Shown in pieces: positions 13,079 to 24,711 of a stretch of 64,000 nucleotides of DNA. Every line of letters starts with the position of its first letter. The stretch's first letter is position 1. Position numbers and translations under genes: made by a program. The notes beneath the pieces are model-generated. The model worked only from the letters and a program-made list of their open reading frames with translations. It had not been told where the DNA came from and did not search any database. This DNA comes from Apodemia mormo (Eukaryota > Arthropoda > Insecta > Lepidoptera > Riodinidae): contig JAUPFN010000002.1 in assembly GCA_036924255.1 (NCBI GenBank), forward strand, positions 11,829,501-11,893,500, given 5' to 3'.

Positions 13079-13575
13079 CCGGCCACGAGCGAGTCGAACT
13101 CGCTTACAAAGGGTTACGTAACTGCGAAAAAATATATGTATAATGTTTATCTATGTGTGTGTATATAATATTTTATGCGTCTATCGAAATTATCCCATAT
13201 CTCACAAACTACATGATCGATTTTGTTTAAACCACAAACGACAAACTTTTACTACTTTAGAAAAGAATAACTCACAAAACATTGAAAAATTAAAAGTTTT
13301 TTAGAAACGTCCATATCGGTTATGATATGGAGGTTTAGCTATTCAATAATATCCCCCACACAGCTATGCCCCCTCAAAATTTTATTTTCTTCTCTCAGTT
13401 ACATGTAGGGAGAGAGACCGTTTATGATTTTTGTTTTCAAAATCGTAATGCATCTTTTTGTAACATTTCACAAAATATACAGCTACTTTTTTCATCTACA
13501 CAGTATCTATTATCTCCGAGTAAAATGGCAGTGACATACGGACGGATAGACAGATAGACAGACAGACGGACATGA
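13079..13575 (+). repeat. Dispersed repeat ending in GACAGACGGAC repeats
   Basis: It starts CCGGCCACGAGCGAGTCGAA, runs through CATATCTCACAAACTACATG, and ends in GGACGGATAGACAGATAGAC simple repeats. Same class as 7020-7500 and 13757-14400. Confidence 0.55.
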
Positions 13576-13756
13576 CGACCTTTCCGATCCTGATGATCTC
13601 ATCACAGCTTACTCTCCTTCCCGGCCGACCGGCAGTGTCTCGTCATAATATTGGCCCTAAGTCGACGTTTGTTCACAGGAGACACTCGACTGCTCACCTA
13701 AAAACCTCAGTTTCGCACTAACTGTCACACAGACTCATCACCTTTAATTCGTGTTG

Positions 13757-14400
13757 AAAAAAACTGGTCAAGTACGAGTTGGACTCGCATATCGAGGGTT
13801 CCGTATAAACTTGCAGGTAACCAAGAAAAGCAAAATTTGCAACATAAACGTTTATTTCTTTTGATAGAGTTTTTTGTGATGTAACTAAAAATTTACGGTT
13901 TTTGGATTTTTTCATGTACATGTGTGTAAAACATTGCTTCTTGCTAAATTTCATAATTCTAGGTCAACGGGAAGTACCCTATAGGTTTTGATTATGAAAT
14001 CGCAAAAAATCGCAAGATATGCGACATGAATGATCGTATATTTTGATTTCGTTGACTTACAAGCTTGATTTTTTCCCAACTGAGACAGCCGTAGACCCAA
14101 GTATCATATACATAGAATAAAACAAGTCGCTTTCTCTGTCTGTCCCTATGTCCCTATGTATGCTTAAATTTTTAAAACTACGCAACGGATTTTGATGCGG
14201 TTTTTTTTAATAGATAAATTTATATCCCACGGAAACAAAAGCTACGCGAGTGAAACCGCGAGCAGGTCGCTAGTTTATTATAAATTTCAACTCGATATCT
14301 CTACGCGTTTATCTAAGAATCTTAACAAACGGGTAGACGGACAACGAAGTGATCCTATAAGGGTCCCGTTTTTTCTTTTCAGGTACAGAACCCTAAATAT
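13757..14400 (+). repeat. Dispersed repeat, copy interrupted by a Helitron-like element
   Basis: It starts AACTGGTCAAGTACGAGTTG and ends GAAGTGATCCTATAAGGGTC with CAGGTACAGAACCCTAAA. The element at 14104-14273 is inserted in it. Confidence 0.55.
14104..14273 (+). mobile_element. Helitron-like non-autonomous element, nested
   Basis: It starts TCATATACATAGAATAAAAC and ends GCAGGTCGCTAG, flanked by A and T. It shares the AAAACTACGCAACGGATTTT block with 8600-8815. Confidence 0.6.
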
Positions 14401-14924
14401 GGATGTAAACAAGTTTGTGCGGCATAGAACTTGGTAACAGGGGAATATAGCTGTTTTCAAAATAAATGGCAAAAATCGCGAAATTGTAGTAAATTTTTGA
14501 CGTTAAATTTCTGACGATTTTAATAATACGAATCTTATGTATTTATTCTATTTCCCAGTTTATGTAACCGTTATTGAACTATTTTACTGGTAATTTAAAT
14601 ATTTAATCGGAAGCAATTACGAATAATTTTACACATACCTACATACATTCTTGCATAGCATGGGAAGGCCCTATCTGAATAGAAAGCATATTCTAAGCAA
14701 GGCTCTGGTCACGTCACAGGTCGAAGCAATAACATGTTATGGTATGAAAGTTGTGCACTTTGGCATTTACGTTCGTGAAGTTAATGAGAATAAATTAATG
14801 TGAGTTAAACGTGAGTCTGAGGTGAGATCATCAAAATATTTTAAAATTTTAATATGAATTTCAAATAAATTATGTGAAAATTGTAATAAAATCTTCTTTT
14901 TAGTATCGATAAGAATAAATGTTT

Positions 14925-15185
14925 ACTTACTAGCTGGTAGAGTTCCGCACCGTATCGGCCGGGTATTTGGTACTGCCTTACTTATTCCTGTCGCAATTGC
15001 GTCAATGTTTGCTATAGTCATGTTTTGGTTTGGAGGATAAGGTAGGTGGTAGACGTATGCACGTGACATTGCCATCTCGCGACACATATAGCAAAGCACC
15101 ATTAACATATTTGGTGTCAATAGGCGATAATTTCTCTTAATATTAAGAGAACCATCTGCTTGTTTGCTATCTCATGAAATAAAAA
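14925..15185 (-). repeat. Interspersed repeat family A, inverted copy
   Basis: It reads from CTAGCTGGTAGAGTTCCGCA to GCTTGTTTGCTATCTCATGA, the inverse of the 4472 copy, with moderate divergence. Confidence 0.65.
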
Positions 15186-15330
15186 TAACTTCGTATTGGT
15201 AGTGCCAGTGCAAGTTTTTTTTAAGTATACAAGCGGGGCGAACGGTCATGAGACTGATGGAGATGTTATGAACCCCACCCAAAGTCATCTGGACATGGTT
15301 CAAGTGCTTGCAGGGCCGGCAACAATCTTA

Positions 15331-15463
15331 CGGCCGGTTTCTGAAACGCAGATTAATTTTAACAAGCAATTAATCTGTGTTTAATAAATCACCGCTTGTA
15401 AAAATTATGTTAAGCACATATTAATTGCTATTTACAATTAATATGCATTCCGGAAACCGGCCG
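15331..15463. mobile_element. Short MITE with CGGCCGGTTTC terminal inverted repeats
   Basis: Left end CGGCCGGTTTCTGAAACGCA; the right end is the inverse of CGGCCGGTTTCCGGAATGCA. It is 133 bp with no coding. The superfamily cannot be told from the flanks. Confidence 0.7.
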
Positions 15464-16189
15464 TTGTGTTATAAGAAGGAAAAAAGTGCTAAAGGCCTTT
15501 GCTGTGGCCAAACTAACGGCCAATCAGTTCTCTACCGCTTCTGTTCAACAACGAGTCAAATGTTATAGAATATCATTAGTCGCTAAGCCTCGACAATCAA
15601 TCAGCTGATTATCTTCTTAATATCGCAAGAGCTGGCGTAAAATATTAGACATCAGAATTGTCAGAAGCAAAGTGGTTATCGCTATAGGTTTGCAGTTGGG
15701 CAGATCTGATTTCTCCGCGTTAGTCTTGATGCCCTTTGAAGAATAAACCTTCTCTGTCTAAGAAGCCACAGATCATCTCTGCTTAAGTCTATTCTGAATC
15801 CAGACTGGCAGCTTGTATAATGAGAACAAAGGTTAAACGTGTCAATACTGTTGTGACTACCTGATGGTAGAGTTCTTTGGTGACACGGTTGGATTGGTAG
15901 CACCGTTTTATACATACCTGCGATTTTAAGGTCAGTCGTGTCGATTTCGTGTTTGACTTGAGAAGGTAGTGTAGAAGGCAAACTTACACATGTGCTCTTA
16001 GGTCCATGTTACGCCGAAAGCAACACTCCACTTACATATTACATATACTATGTTGACTATGTTCCACTTACATATTTAATGTATGTAGGCGATAATAGTC
16101 TTTTCACATTTGGTGAGACCGTTTGTACGTTAAGCTATAAAAATATATTTAAAAATAAATATTTTTAAAAGACTGGGAATTATTTATAT
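15464..16189. other. No recognised gene; one unidentified open frame
   Basis: A minus-strand frame of 99 codons (15981-15682) sits in a stretch less AT-rich than its surroundings. I recognise no domain in it, and it may be a repeat remnant. Confidence 0.3.
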
Positions 16190-16340
16190 TTATAGCGTGA
16201 TAATATGTAGCCTATATGTTGACCCGACCTGTTAGTAATATTCATGCAACATTTGAAGTAAATCCATGCAGTGCTTTTTGAGTTTATCCCGGACATACAT
16301 TAACTTTCCTACGATTTTATTATATGTAATAATATAGATA
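16190..16340 (-). mobile_element. Helitron family H, truncated copy
   Basis: It matches the middle and 5' end of the copies at 24402 and 50815 (TAGCCTATATGTTGACCCGA, TTTCCTACGATTTTATTATA). It lacks the CTAG end and the terminal palindrome. Confidence 0.7.
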
Positions 16341-17505
16341 TAGATATGAAAACATACTGGAATGTTTTCTTCCTAATATTCTATAACAATATTAGAACGC
16401 CGAGTAAATATAAGAGCCGGAAAAGACGAATAAAGGATCATTTCTTTTAATAAGATAACTTGACCGAGACGATATATCCCTGATTAATCAATAGGTTGGC
16501 CACCTGTCACTCATCATGGGACGTAGCGCAGGCTAAACATGAATGCACTAGTCACGTCTATGCATACCACTTCGGGGCAGTGTTTTACATAGTTTTATGA
16601 AAGAGAGAGCGAGAAATTATCTACACACTTTATAAGAACAAACAAGAAATTTCCAATCAAATCCATTTTGAAATTTAAATAAGGGTAATTTTTTTTTTCG
16701 TTCGATCTAAATGCTAATTCTAATCGTGAAGAAAGTAAATTTTCTAAGACATTTACAAAATATTTCGAATAAAAAACAAAATATCTGGCTTGAAAGGCTT
16801 TTGTCGTTATTTGACTATGTCACAGGTAAGTGGTTTCTTTTCCATTTGTCCACAAATCCATCCTTTTGAATATAGATATATGATTAAGGTTTTTTAATAG
16901 GTATAACTTAACAAAAATAACATTGACCATTCTTTGGAATCTAATTTCACGAGATCAAAGAAGCAGCAGGAGGCCAACTATTAATGTAATAAAAATAATT
17001 ATTTATTATTGACCATAAACAAGAAGCCACGTGCAGAGTCAGATATTGCTTTGACCTTGCTGTGACCATATTTTCTATATAAAGACGTTACGACTTTTTG
17101 CATAGTTTTCTCCAGTGATGAAAACTGGGGCACATTTGTACCTTTAATGTCTTTCTAACTGTATATTGTTTACTATATCATTTATTTTATTGCACACAAA
17201 TTCATAATATTGACATACGAGTGTCAATATTGCATGAATTTAAACGGTAATAAGTTGATAATTTATAGTTTTTAAAAGTTGAGCATTTTTTATAATTTGG
17301 GTTTGGTTGAAATGTTGATCCGAATTCCGAACTTTTTCGTAATTTCTCTATAACTTCTAATGATACGATGCTTATGCCATGTTGATTCCTCTCATTCCAA
17401 TAAAAACACTGATTATATAATTGCCTCTGAGATTTAGTGGTCCCCCCATCTCGGTACGCATAAGGCCGTAAATTCGAATTAGAAGTCGGGCAAATTGTTC
17501 TTTTT
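16341..17505. other. No gene seen
   Basis: AT-rich sequence without supported coding, RNA gene or recognised repeat. Confidence 0.35.
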
Positions 17506-17705
17506 AACTTCCCGCTACGTATGTAGATAAGGAAGTTACTGATTTTGCCCCGATTTTTGAAAACCGTATTTTCATCAGATCTCCACGTTTTGACGTCCTA
17601 GGAACCTTTTCCGACTATTTTCACGATGAGGTCAGTATGTATGTGTGTGTGTGTGTGTGCATGGGTGTGTACGCGTGTGCGTGGGCTTGTGCGTGTGCAT
17701 GTGCT

Positions 17706-17739
<34 letters not shown>

Positions 17740-18575
17740 AAACATCTCATCTGACCGATCGAAACACGGTTGATGGCATTCGATTAGATTCGCTCAACTA
17801 AGACTTCCTGATGAACTAATAATTCGGCTCAGGAGGAGAAATTTTGAAAAAGCCCCAAACAATTTTTGGCGTAACACTATTTTTTTCAACATAACTTCCA
17901 GATTAACGTACCGATTGAGTACAAAAACTAATCACCACATAAATTGCATCAAAATCTGTTTATACGTTCCCAAACGAGTAACCGTTGACAAAATATTTTG
18001 AAAAAAGTGTTTTTTCGACATAGTTTCGAACTTTTTGAACCAATAATTTTATGGTATTTTACGATATTTTAGTACTAAAAAACCTACGACGAATTTTCAA
18101 AAGTTATAGCTTTTCAAATATAAAAATTACGTTATTTTTAGCAAACTTACTTAATGTTTTTGAAATAACTTTCAGACTAATGCACAGATTGTCTTAAGAA
18201 ATCTTATCTGATTTTGTCATTTTAAAACTGCGTCAAATACCATTAATTGGATCAAAATCGGTCAATTTGCTTGGGATTTATCTTTGACAAAAATTTTTGA
18301 AAAAAATGTTTTGTAACATTGCTTCAAATTTTTTCAACCTGTCGATTATGTAGCTAACGTAATATTTTAGATCTCAAAAATTGAGTTGAATGCCATTCGA
18401 AAGATCAAAATCGATCATCGTTTAAAAAATATTCAACTTTTCAAAAATCAATATATTACTGCCATTTTTAACAAAATAGATGTTTGATCTGAAAACTTCT
18501 ATGCTTATAGTTTTTACTCGTTTGAGCATAAAATATCTTAATTAAGCGGGAAGTTCAAGGGATGGCCCGCAGGGT
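17506..18575 (+). mobile_element. Inverted-ended repeat family C, full-length-like copy
   Basis: It begins AACTTCCCGCTACGTATGTA and ends at AGCGGGAAGTT plus GGGATGGCCCGCAGGG. The short ends are inverted. The interior is AT-rich and without coding, and contains a (GT)n tract. A long inverse copy is at 49245-50579 and a deleted one at 62768-62985. Confidence 0.7.
17637..17740. repeat. (GT)n microsatellite, interrupted
   Basis: About 100 bp of GT repeats broken by CGTG and CATG variants, inside the family C element. The copy at 49245 has a much shorter TACATACA-type tract at the same place. Confidence 0.9.
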
Positions 18576-18913
18576 TAATTAACCGTTTAGATTTTTTCTT
18601 CATTTATTCTAGCTCAAACTCAATATACTTGCTCAAGACTTGTATGAGCCCAAATTGCCTATTTGGTGGCCACTTGTTATATTCTGTTACATTGATGAAA
18701 GTTTTTCTTCACACACAAATTTATATGGGCGAAATGGTTAAAAAACGGATGAGCATTACAAAAATTAAAGTTTCTTAGCAATGCCTATCTAAGTCATCAA
18801 AAAAATCTGTAAACTAGTTGCTGCTTGCCGTCTCTGAAACTTTCCACTAAATTCGGGGTATTTTAAGCTCAAAGGAGCAGAAACAATACCTAAGCGTAGA
18901 TTTTGAGCTCAAA

Positions 18914-20414
18914 CCGCCTTATTACAAAAACAGGCCTAGATCTGGGTTTAAACCAAGATTAAGAAGTCTAGACTTGTTACGGTATTAAAGTTAGATTCAG
19001 TACTAAAATTCATTCTTATTACAAAAACGAGTCTAACTGAGGACTAGCTAATACCGAAGATAGACCTTGGATGAACATGTTTCCACAGATTATAAGCTAA
19101 AATGACTCTAAACCATTCGTTCATTCACTCGGCGTAACATGCAACGTTCCATTACAACAAACATACTTATATGAAAAGAAAGCAAATTGTTTATTAAAAG
19201 TGATTTATGAGTTCGAAAGTGATAATAAAATAAAATATAGGTACAATTTTGCTATGAAAATTATCTTAAATCTGAAAACGTTGAAATTATATGAATTTTC
19301 TTTTTATTTCCACTATATACTTACATGTGTACACGTATCGAGTTAGCGTACAACGAAATAAACTAAAAAAAACAAAAAAAAAGTGTGACGCGCGTAATTT
19401 AATCCGAATGTTCATAATAAATACTATATGCGAAAGTAAACATTTCAATAATATATATACAGCAGCACTTCAAGTTACTTAATATTTCTGTATTTCCATA
19501 GGTAGTCTGTTTTTATTTATTATTGAAGCACAAAACCTGAGTGCCTCGAGTAGGTACGATTAGGTTTTGTTATAAAATCTAGCATTACTTTTTTTACCGT
19601 AATCAATCAGTCAGTGCAGTCTATAGCACCTATAACTTTCAAAAATTAGCTATACGGCGAAACTTCCTCATTGCTTCTACTTGCTGATTTAAAATAGCTG
19701 GCATCTTTATAAATCTATGGGGCAATCCATCTAAAATCCCTGCTATTTTCTTACAAGTTTTGCTAATAGTCGGCTGAGATACACCATGTAAGTCGGCAGT
19801 ATCGTCTTGAATCTATAGAAACAATAATAATATTTCAGTAAGTTCTCCAGCAATTGAAATATCCTGGCATTGCTTGTAATGTAGATTATCATCAAGTTTA
19901 TACACTCATGACGAGCCCAGTTACGTAATGCGCAAACCACTTGCAACTCAGGACTGAGAGCCTGTCCCCGAGGGTCATGAACTAAATCTTCTCGCAATAA
20001 ATCCACTATTTGGCTGGCAAACCTTTTTGTGAATCTATATTTTTTCGAAAGTCTCCGTCAATTAAATGAAACGGATTCACTCGACTTTGGGGTCTATTAA
20101 GCTTTTGGTATGTTTCCGATACATCCAAATCTTCCAAATCCTTTATATCAATTACGTTTATGTCCATTTTTTATTATTTTAATTACAAATAATTATTTCA
20201 CAACAAATACGACGTTTATGTCAACTTTGAAGTTTGACGTTTTGAGCTTAGTATTAAAGTTAAACTAGGGGTCGCGTAGGTTTATCTTTAGAACCATAGA
20301 AGATACTCGGACTAGCGCTAAACCCGGTTTTATAATAACGTTTCATCTAATACTAGTAATAAAACTGGTGTTAAGGTCGGTACTATATTTAGACCTCGTT
20401 TTGGAATAAGGCGG
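18914..20414 (-). mobile_element. Harbinger/PIF-type DNA transposon, defective
   Basis: Ends CCGCCTTATTACAAAAACAG (left) and the inverse of CCGCCTTATTCCAAAACGAG (right), flanked on both sides by AAA, which fits a 3-bp target duplication. It contains a broken HARBI1-like transposase on the minus strand. It is inserted into the end of a family C copy whose remainder is visible at about 18820-18913. Confidence 0.8.
19608..20167 (-). pseudogene. HARBI1-like Harbinger transposase, broken and truncated
   Basis: It starts MDINVIDIKDLEDLDVSE, then NPFHLIDGDFRK. A one-base loss in an A-run shifts the frame to RFTKRFASQIVDLLREDL and ALSPELQVVCALRNWA. An AT-rich interruption follows. Helix-turn-helix residues DLHGVSQPTISKTCKKIAG come next, then LPHRFIKMPAILNQQVEAMR. 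After RRIANF a stop and a frameshift come before VIGAIDCT, where the first catalytic Asp would lie. The rest of the DDE nuclease domain is missing. Harbinger elements encode this nuclease plus a MYB-like protein; no MYB-like frame is seen here. Confidence 0.85.
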
Positions 20415-21055
20415 AAAGAGTTCAAAAAGGCATTTATATAGGGTTTTTGTTCGTAAAGTAAATGTTAATTTCGTATTAACAACTTTATACATTTTTTTAT
20501 GACATTAAATTAAAAATCTGACAATTATGTACACACTGTCTGTCTCGTAGTCAGGTTTCTACATAGGTAAGATATGATGAGACTACGTCCTGCCAAGTTA
20601 TTTATAACATTTACTCAGCGAGACTTGAATGTGTTATGCACATCTACAGTACATGTTAAATATGTGTATATAATATTCATTTGACAAATTAATGCAGTAT
20701 ACTCCTTAGTTCTACAATGACTTTTGTCCAAGCTAGGCCTATTGTATTAGCATTTTAAAACAGTTTACTTTCATAGTGCGGTGTACCTATAGAAGCGATG
20801 TTGCATTAAGTATTCATATCGCGAGTTTTCCATTATGATCAGAATTTTATGCACACATGCGTAAGAAAGTAGCAGTGCCGACATTCGACCTTCACCTACC
20901 ACTTAGATGTCTATTATACTACACAACTTTACGGGCCCTATTGACAGTGACATGGTGATGTAATAAGAAGCAAGGAATTAGGAATCTTAAACAGGGCAAC
21001 GAGAGGTTTTGATCTCCGGAGCTTTTTTTTTTTTGATTTTGATGAGATTGTTTTG
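20415..21055. other. No gene seen
   Basis: Begins with the remainder of a family C copy split by the Harbinger insertion. The rest is AT-rich sequence without supported coding. Confidence 0.35.
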
Positions 21056-21059
21056 TTGT

Positions 21060-21530
21060 TTTGATGAAATTGATGAGATTGCAGGGAGCAATGCAACCCT
21101 GCCTGCGGACACTAGTTATGTAAATCTCTCTTTAGACCAGATCAATAAACTTGAGTGTCTTCAAAATCTTAGAATAAGGTTCATATTTGGTCCGCGCAAA
21201 TATGAACACGTTTCTGAATTTCGTGCCTAGCTCAAGTGGTTGCTTATTCATCTTCATCGGAATACTCATATTCTCTCACAGCAATACTCCACTCTTTATG
21301 ATCTGAATTCTCCATCTTATTTGAAAGAAAGATCCATTTTCCGTGACAACCAGCACAAATATCTTAGATCGGTTGATAATCGTACCCTGTTAGTGCCATC
21401 GCAGAACACTGTTTATTACAGCCGATCTTTCACCTGACAAACTGTTATGCTTTGAAATTCTCTTCCAGAAGATATCAGAAAGGCGCTGAGTTTAAAATAT
21501 GATCAAACGTCACTTTTTATGTACCTAGTA
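21060..21530 (+). pseudogene. C-terminal fragment of a second non-LTR retrotransposon
   Basis: In shifting frames it reads LDQINKLECLQNLRIRFIFG and YEHVSEF, then LLRRNTHILSQQYSTLYDLN and SPSYLKER, then RTLLVPSQNTVYYSRSFTV and NSLPEDIRKALSLK. The pattern 'LQNLCIRFIFGLRKYDHVS...' followed by 'RSFTVQAVRLWNSLP.EIRKA' is the usual end of jockey/CR1-like reverse transcriptases. There are stops and frameshifts. The likely 3' end is the TTGTATTGTATTGTA tail at about 22055, after a Helitron-like insertion at 21628. Confidence 0.75.
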
Positions 21531-21627
21531 GTTTGTTTAATTTTTCAAGTTAATTTTACGTATTTCCTCTGTTTTATTTGCTGATTTTTGTTTTTGTGTG
21601 TAATCGGATGTTACTTTTATCATAATA

Positions 21628-21855
21628 CTAGCGGACCGTCACGTGCTTCGCTACATATCGCCATTTATTGAATTCATTTTGTACAAAAAATGTGATAAAT
21701 GAAGAACCGCCCTACAGATTTTGTGCAAACTTCACATAAACCATCTACATACTAAACAGTTCGAACAAAGCTTAAACATTTGGTTTGGATAGGTGAGCCC
21801 GTTCTTGAGTTATAAAATTACAACGAAAAGTGACACTGATTTTTATATATATAGA
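21628..21855 (-). mobile_element. Helitron-like element inserted in the LINE 3' region
   Basis: In inverse orientation it ends CTAG (plus-strand CTAGCGGACCGTCACGTGCT) and begins TCTATATATATAAAAATC, flanked by A and T. It separates the LINE C-terminus from its probable tail. Confidence 0.6.
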
Positions 21856-22104
21856 TATTTTTTGTATTTTTTAAGTGCATAAAAACTGTAAATTATATTG
21901 TGGTTAGGTAAGGAGTATATTGTTATCCTTATCATAAAGGTTGTCTGGAAGAGATCACTTTATTAGTGAAAATAGCCTTTGTGTATCTCACTTGTGAAAT
22001 ATTTATTGTAATTGTATGTTGTCATATATTTTGGTGCAGAATAAAGTTATTGTATTGTATTGTACCTACCTCATTTAACTACTTAAGGGATGTCAATGAT
22101 TTTG

Positions 22105-22455
22105 TTAAACAAAAATCGTTTGAGAATCAAACAGAAACCAATTTCTAGCGTCGCATCCACGGATAAATTGAAAACGACTTTCAAGACAATTTCTTAGTTT
22201 GTCAGTGTAGCTTGCAATTTCACACAGAAATAAAGATACAATACTACTTACCGATGAAATAAAATCACTTGAAGGGTAATTTTTAAACCTTGTCATCTCA
22301 TTTGGTAAAACATGGTTTATTTCTACTTTTTCACTATATAATGTATCTACAAATGTATGATACTTTTGACATGCGCGGCGACACGTTTTATCCCCAATGG
22401 CGTGTCTATTAGTATTCACGTGATCTGTGGTCAGACCGTTTAATATAAGCGGCAT
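22105..22455 (-). other. Unidentified 116-codon open frame
   Basis: It is open for 116 codons in AT-rich DNA with plausible composition (CRRACQKYHTFVDTLYSEKV). It contains a good splice-donor-like GTAAGT after the codons for SDFISS. I recognise no family. It could be an exon, a transposon remnant or chance. Confidence 0.25.
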
Positions 22456-22565
22456 CTTAACTAGAAGACTGGGCTCCTGAGGTACAGGGTCCGAAAAATC
22501 GTGTAGTGTAAATAGGCATTTTGAAGAAAATTTACTATTTTGAGTTTTAAGAAAATATGCTTATT

Positions 22566-22960
22566 TTAAAGAATGCGGGCAAACGAGTATGAGGCCCACC
22601 TGATGGTAAGTGATCACCGCCGCCCATGAACAACTGCAACACCGGCGGTTCTGCAGGTGCAGGTCGTATTGGTTTGAAAACACATCCGCTGTTAATTGGT
22701 TCCATAGAGCAGTCATGCGAGGCAAAAATCTTTTAGTAGACTTGCAGACATTCAAATGGTGAGGTTGGAATTTATAATTTTGGCGTGATATCCGATGATG
22801 GAAATCAGCGGGAGGTATTAAACCGAAAAACTCCTCCTAACACTCCCCGTGGTGCAAACGATAGAAGATCAGAAAGAGCTCGGTCATCGACGATTCGAGA
22901 CGCTCTACGCTGTATGCGGAAAAGGAAGGAGCTGGTACTGCTTATCAAATATTTGCATTG
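22566..22960 (-). pseudogene. Jockey-like LINE 3' fragment
   Basis: Read on the minus strand: FRIQRRASRIVDDRALSDLL, a rearranged middle, then KSTKRFLPRMTALWNQLTAD and VFSNQYDL. These match the C-terminus of the LINE at 10503 (PLWNQLPAGVFTNG). It ends in the characteristic non-coding 3' end (TACCATCAGGTGGGCCTC on that strand). The plus-strand open frame across it is a shadow. Confidence 0.75.
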
Positions 22961-23235
22961 CAATTTTGCAAAATTGCAATATGTGTATGAAAACATATCA
23001 GTACTGATGATTTTAGAGGAAATTCAGAGATTAGCGCGTTCAAACAAATAAACGAAAAAACTTCCGCTTTATTACATTAGCGTAGATAGATAAAAAATTC
23101 AATATCTGCGAATACAGAAGAGAATCACTGTTTTTCTAAAGTTCTGTTTCTAAAAGAACACGTGTCTATTAAAATTCCAGCCCTAGTTTAATATATAGAA
23201 TAGTTTCCTTCGAACAAACATTTGAAATTTTTTTT

Positions 23236-23412
23236 ATAGAAGAGAGGGCAAACGAGCAGGAGGTGCACCTGATGGTAAGTGATCACCGCCGCCCATGGAC
23301 ATCCACAATACCAGAGGTCTTGCAGTTGCGTTGCCGGCATTTTAAGAATGAGTAAGCTCTTTTCTTGAAGGCCCCCAAGTCGTATCCGTTTGGAAACACC
23401 CCTGCCGGGGGT
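23236..23412 (-). pseudogene. Jockey-like LINE 3' terminal fragment
   Basis: It encodes PPAGVFPNGYDLGAFKKRAY, SFLKCRQRNCKTSG and DVHGRR, then the same 3' non-coding end as 22566 (inverse of GATGGTAAGTGATCACCGCC). It is only about 180 bp, a 5'-truncated insertion. Confidence 0.8.
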
Positions 23413-23414
23413 GT

Positions 23415-23457
23415 CATTTTTGTGCAGAATTCAACATTTGAATTCTGCACAAAAATG
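23415..23457. repeat. Perfect 19-bp inverted repeat, 5-nt loop
   Basis: Arms CATTTTTGTGCAGAATTCA (23415-23433) and its exact inverse at 23439-23457. It abuts the LINE fragment ending at 23412. Confidence 0.9.
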
Positions 23458-23487
23458 TCCCTGTTATCATTAGTTATAAATATCGAT

Positions 23488-23825
23488 TTTTTTATATCAT
23501 AAGATAGCACACAAGCATATGGGTCAGCTGATGAAAAGAGTCAACCATCGCCTACACACACCAAAGATTTTAATGGTGCGTTACTATCTAGAAGCGAGGT
23601 CTAATGCCACATGCGTAAGTTTACCGGCTATCTTACCCTCCAAACCGGAACACGACAGCGACAAGCACTGGCGCTATTGTGTCAGGAAAAGGTAAGTCGG
23701 TGGTATCAGATCCGAGCAAGACAATGAAGAACTCTACCACCTAGTACCACCTACGATGGTATTGACTCACATAGCCAATCGATCGCCTTTTACGACCTGG
23801 CTGACAAAACGGCAGTCGGCCAAAG
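23488..23825 (+). repeat. Interspersed repeat family A, long copy
   Basis: It starts TATATCATAAGATAGCACAC. It keeps the far end of the family (CGATCGCCTTTTACGACCTG, ACAAAACGGCAGTCGGCC), which the 4472 copy has lost. Confidence 0.7.
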
Positions 23826-23859
23826 GTCAAATGAGCCCGGAACTAACACGGGGGAAAAT

Positions 23860-24190
23860 GTTAATAGTGCCTTGCTATCAGTGTGCTAGGGATGTAATAC
23901 TACATGCATAAGTTTATTGGTTACCTTACCCTCGAAACTGGAATATGTCAGTAACAAGCATCGACGTTTAGAGCGGATCCAGGGTGAGGGGGGGGGGGTC
24001 ATGGGGTTCATGACACCCCCTAAGCACTGCCTGAACCTCAAATATGCAACCCCTCTGACCTGAAGGCTGGATCCGCCTTTGTGTTAGCAATGTATATTGT
24101 ATAAGTTGAGAATAAGGTCCCGAGACTTTGCAGAGCTTTACCACCTGACTAGCTATTAGTCATGATCGTGATGTTGGTGACACGTTTAGC
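23860..24190 (+). repeat. Interspersed repeat family A, second adjacent copy split by a small foldback
   Basis: Family A blocks (TTAATAGTGCCTTGCTATCA, CATGCATAAGTTTATTGGTT, GAGCTTTACCACCTGACTAG) are interrupted at 23973-24076. Confidence 0.55.
23973..24076. mobile_element. 104-bp MITE with GCGGATCCAG inverted ends
   Basis: GCGGATCCAG at the left end and CTGGATCCGC at the right. The interior has a G-run and its partial complement. It interrupts a family A repeat, so it is the younger insertion. Confidence 0.65.
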
Positions 24191-24401
24191 TTTCACTTTC
24201 CTTTTACCTACTACATAGTTAGCTCTTAGCTTGGCAGGACTAAAGATCTATTCTTTAAAAGGTCCCCAGACCAACATGAAGAAATATTGACAGGTTCAAT
24301 TACCGACCAACAGATTAAATGTTAGTTTCGCTTTTTTTAATAGAAATTGATTTGATAAAAAATGAAGGCAATTCATACGTGGTTTAACAACTGCCTGGTA
24401 A

Positions 24402-24711
24402 TCTATACATATAATAAAATCGTAGGAAAGTCAAAACTGTACATTGAATTTTTTTTTTTAATGAATACTTGCGGCGTGATCTACAACAATCGATATTGAA
24501 GCCAAAAATATAGTTTTTAGAATTTTTGTCTGTATGTATGTCCGGGATAAACTCAAAAAGTACTACACGGATTTACTTCATTATGCATGAATATTACTAA
24601 CAGGTCGGGTCAGCATATTTTAGGCTACATATTATCACGCTATCACCTACGGGGGAGTAACTGTGCGGGGTAAACGAAGTCCGCGCGGACGAAGTCGCGG
24701 GCAACAGCTAG
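24402..24711 (+). mobile_element. Helitron family H (non-autonomous), complete copy
   Basis: Starts TCTATACATATAATAAAA and ends CAACAGCTAG, with the palindrome GTCCGCGCGGAC about 20 nt before the end. It is inserted exactly between A (24401) and T (24712). A 5' TC, 3' CTAG, subterminal hairpin and AT target with no duplication are the Helitron hallmarks. It has no coding. It resembles the lepidopteran Lep1/MINE class from memory. Confidence 0.85.

Noticed and set aside
22785..23051. Plus-strand 88-codon open frame
   Set aside because: The minus strand at the same place reads as the C-terminus of a jockey-like LINE, so the plus frame is a shadow.
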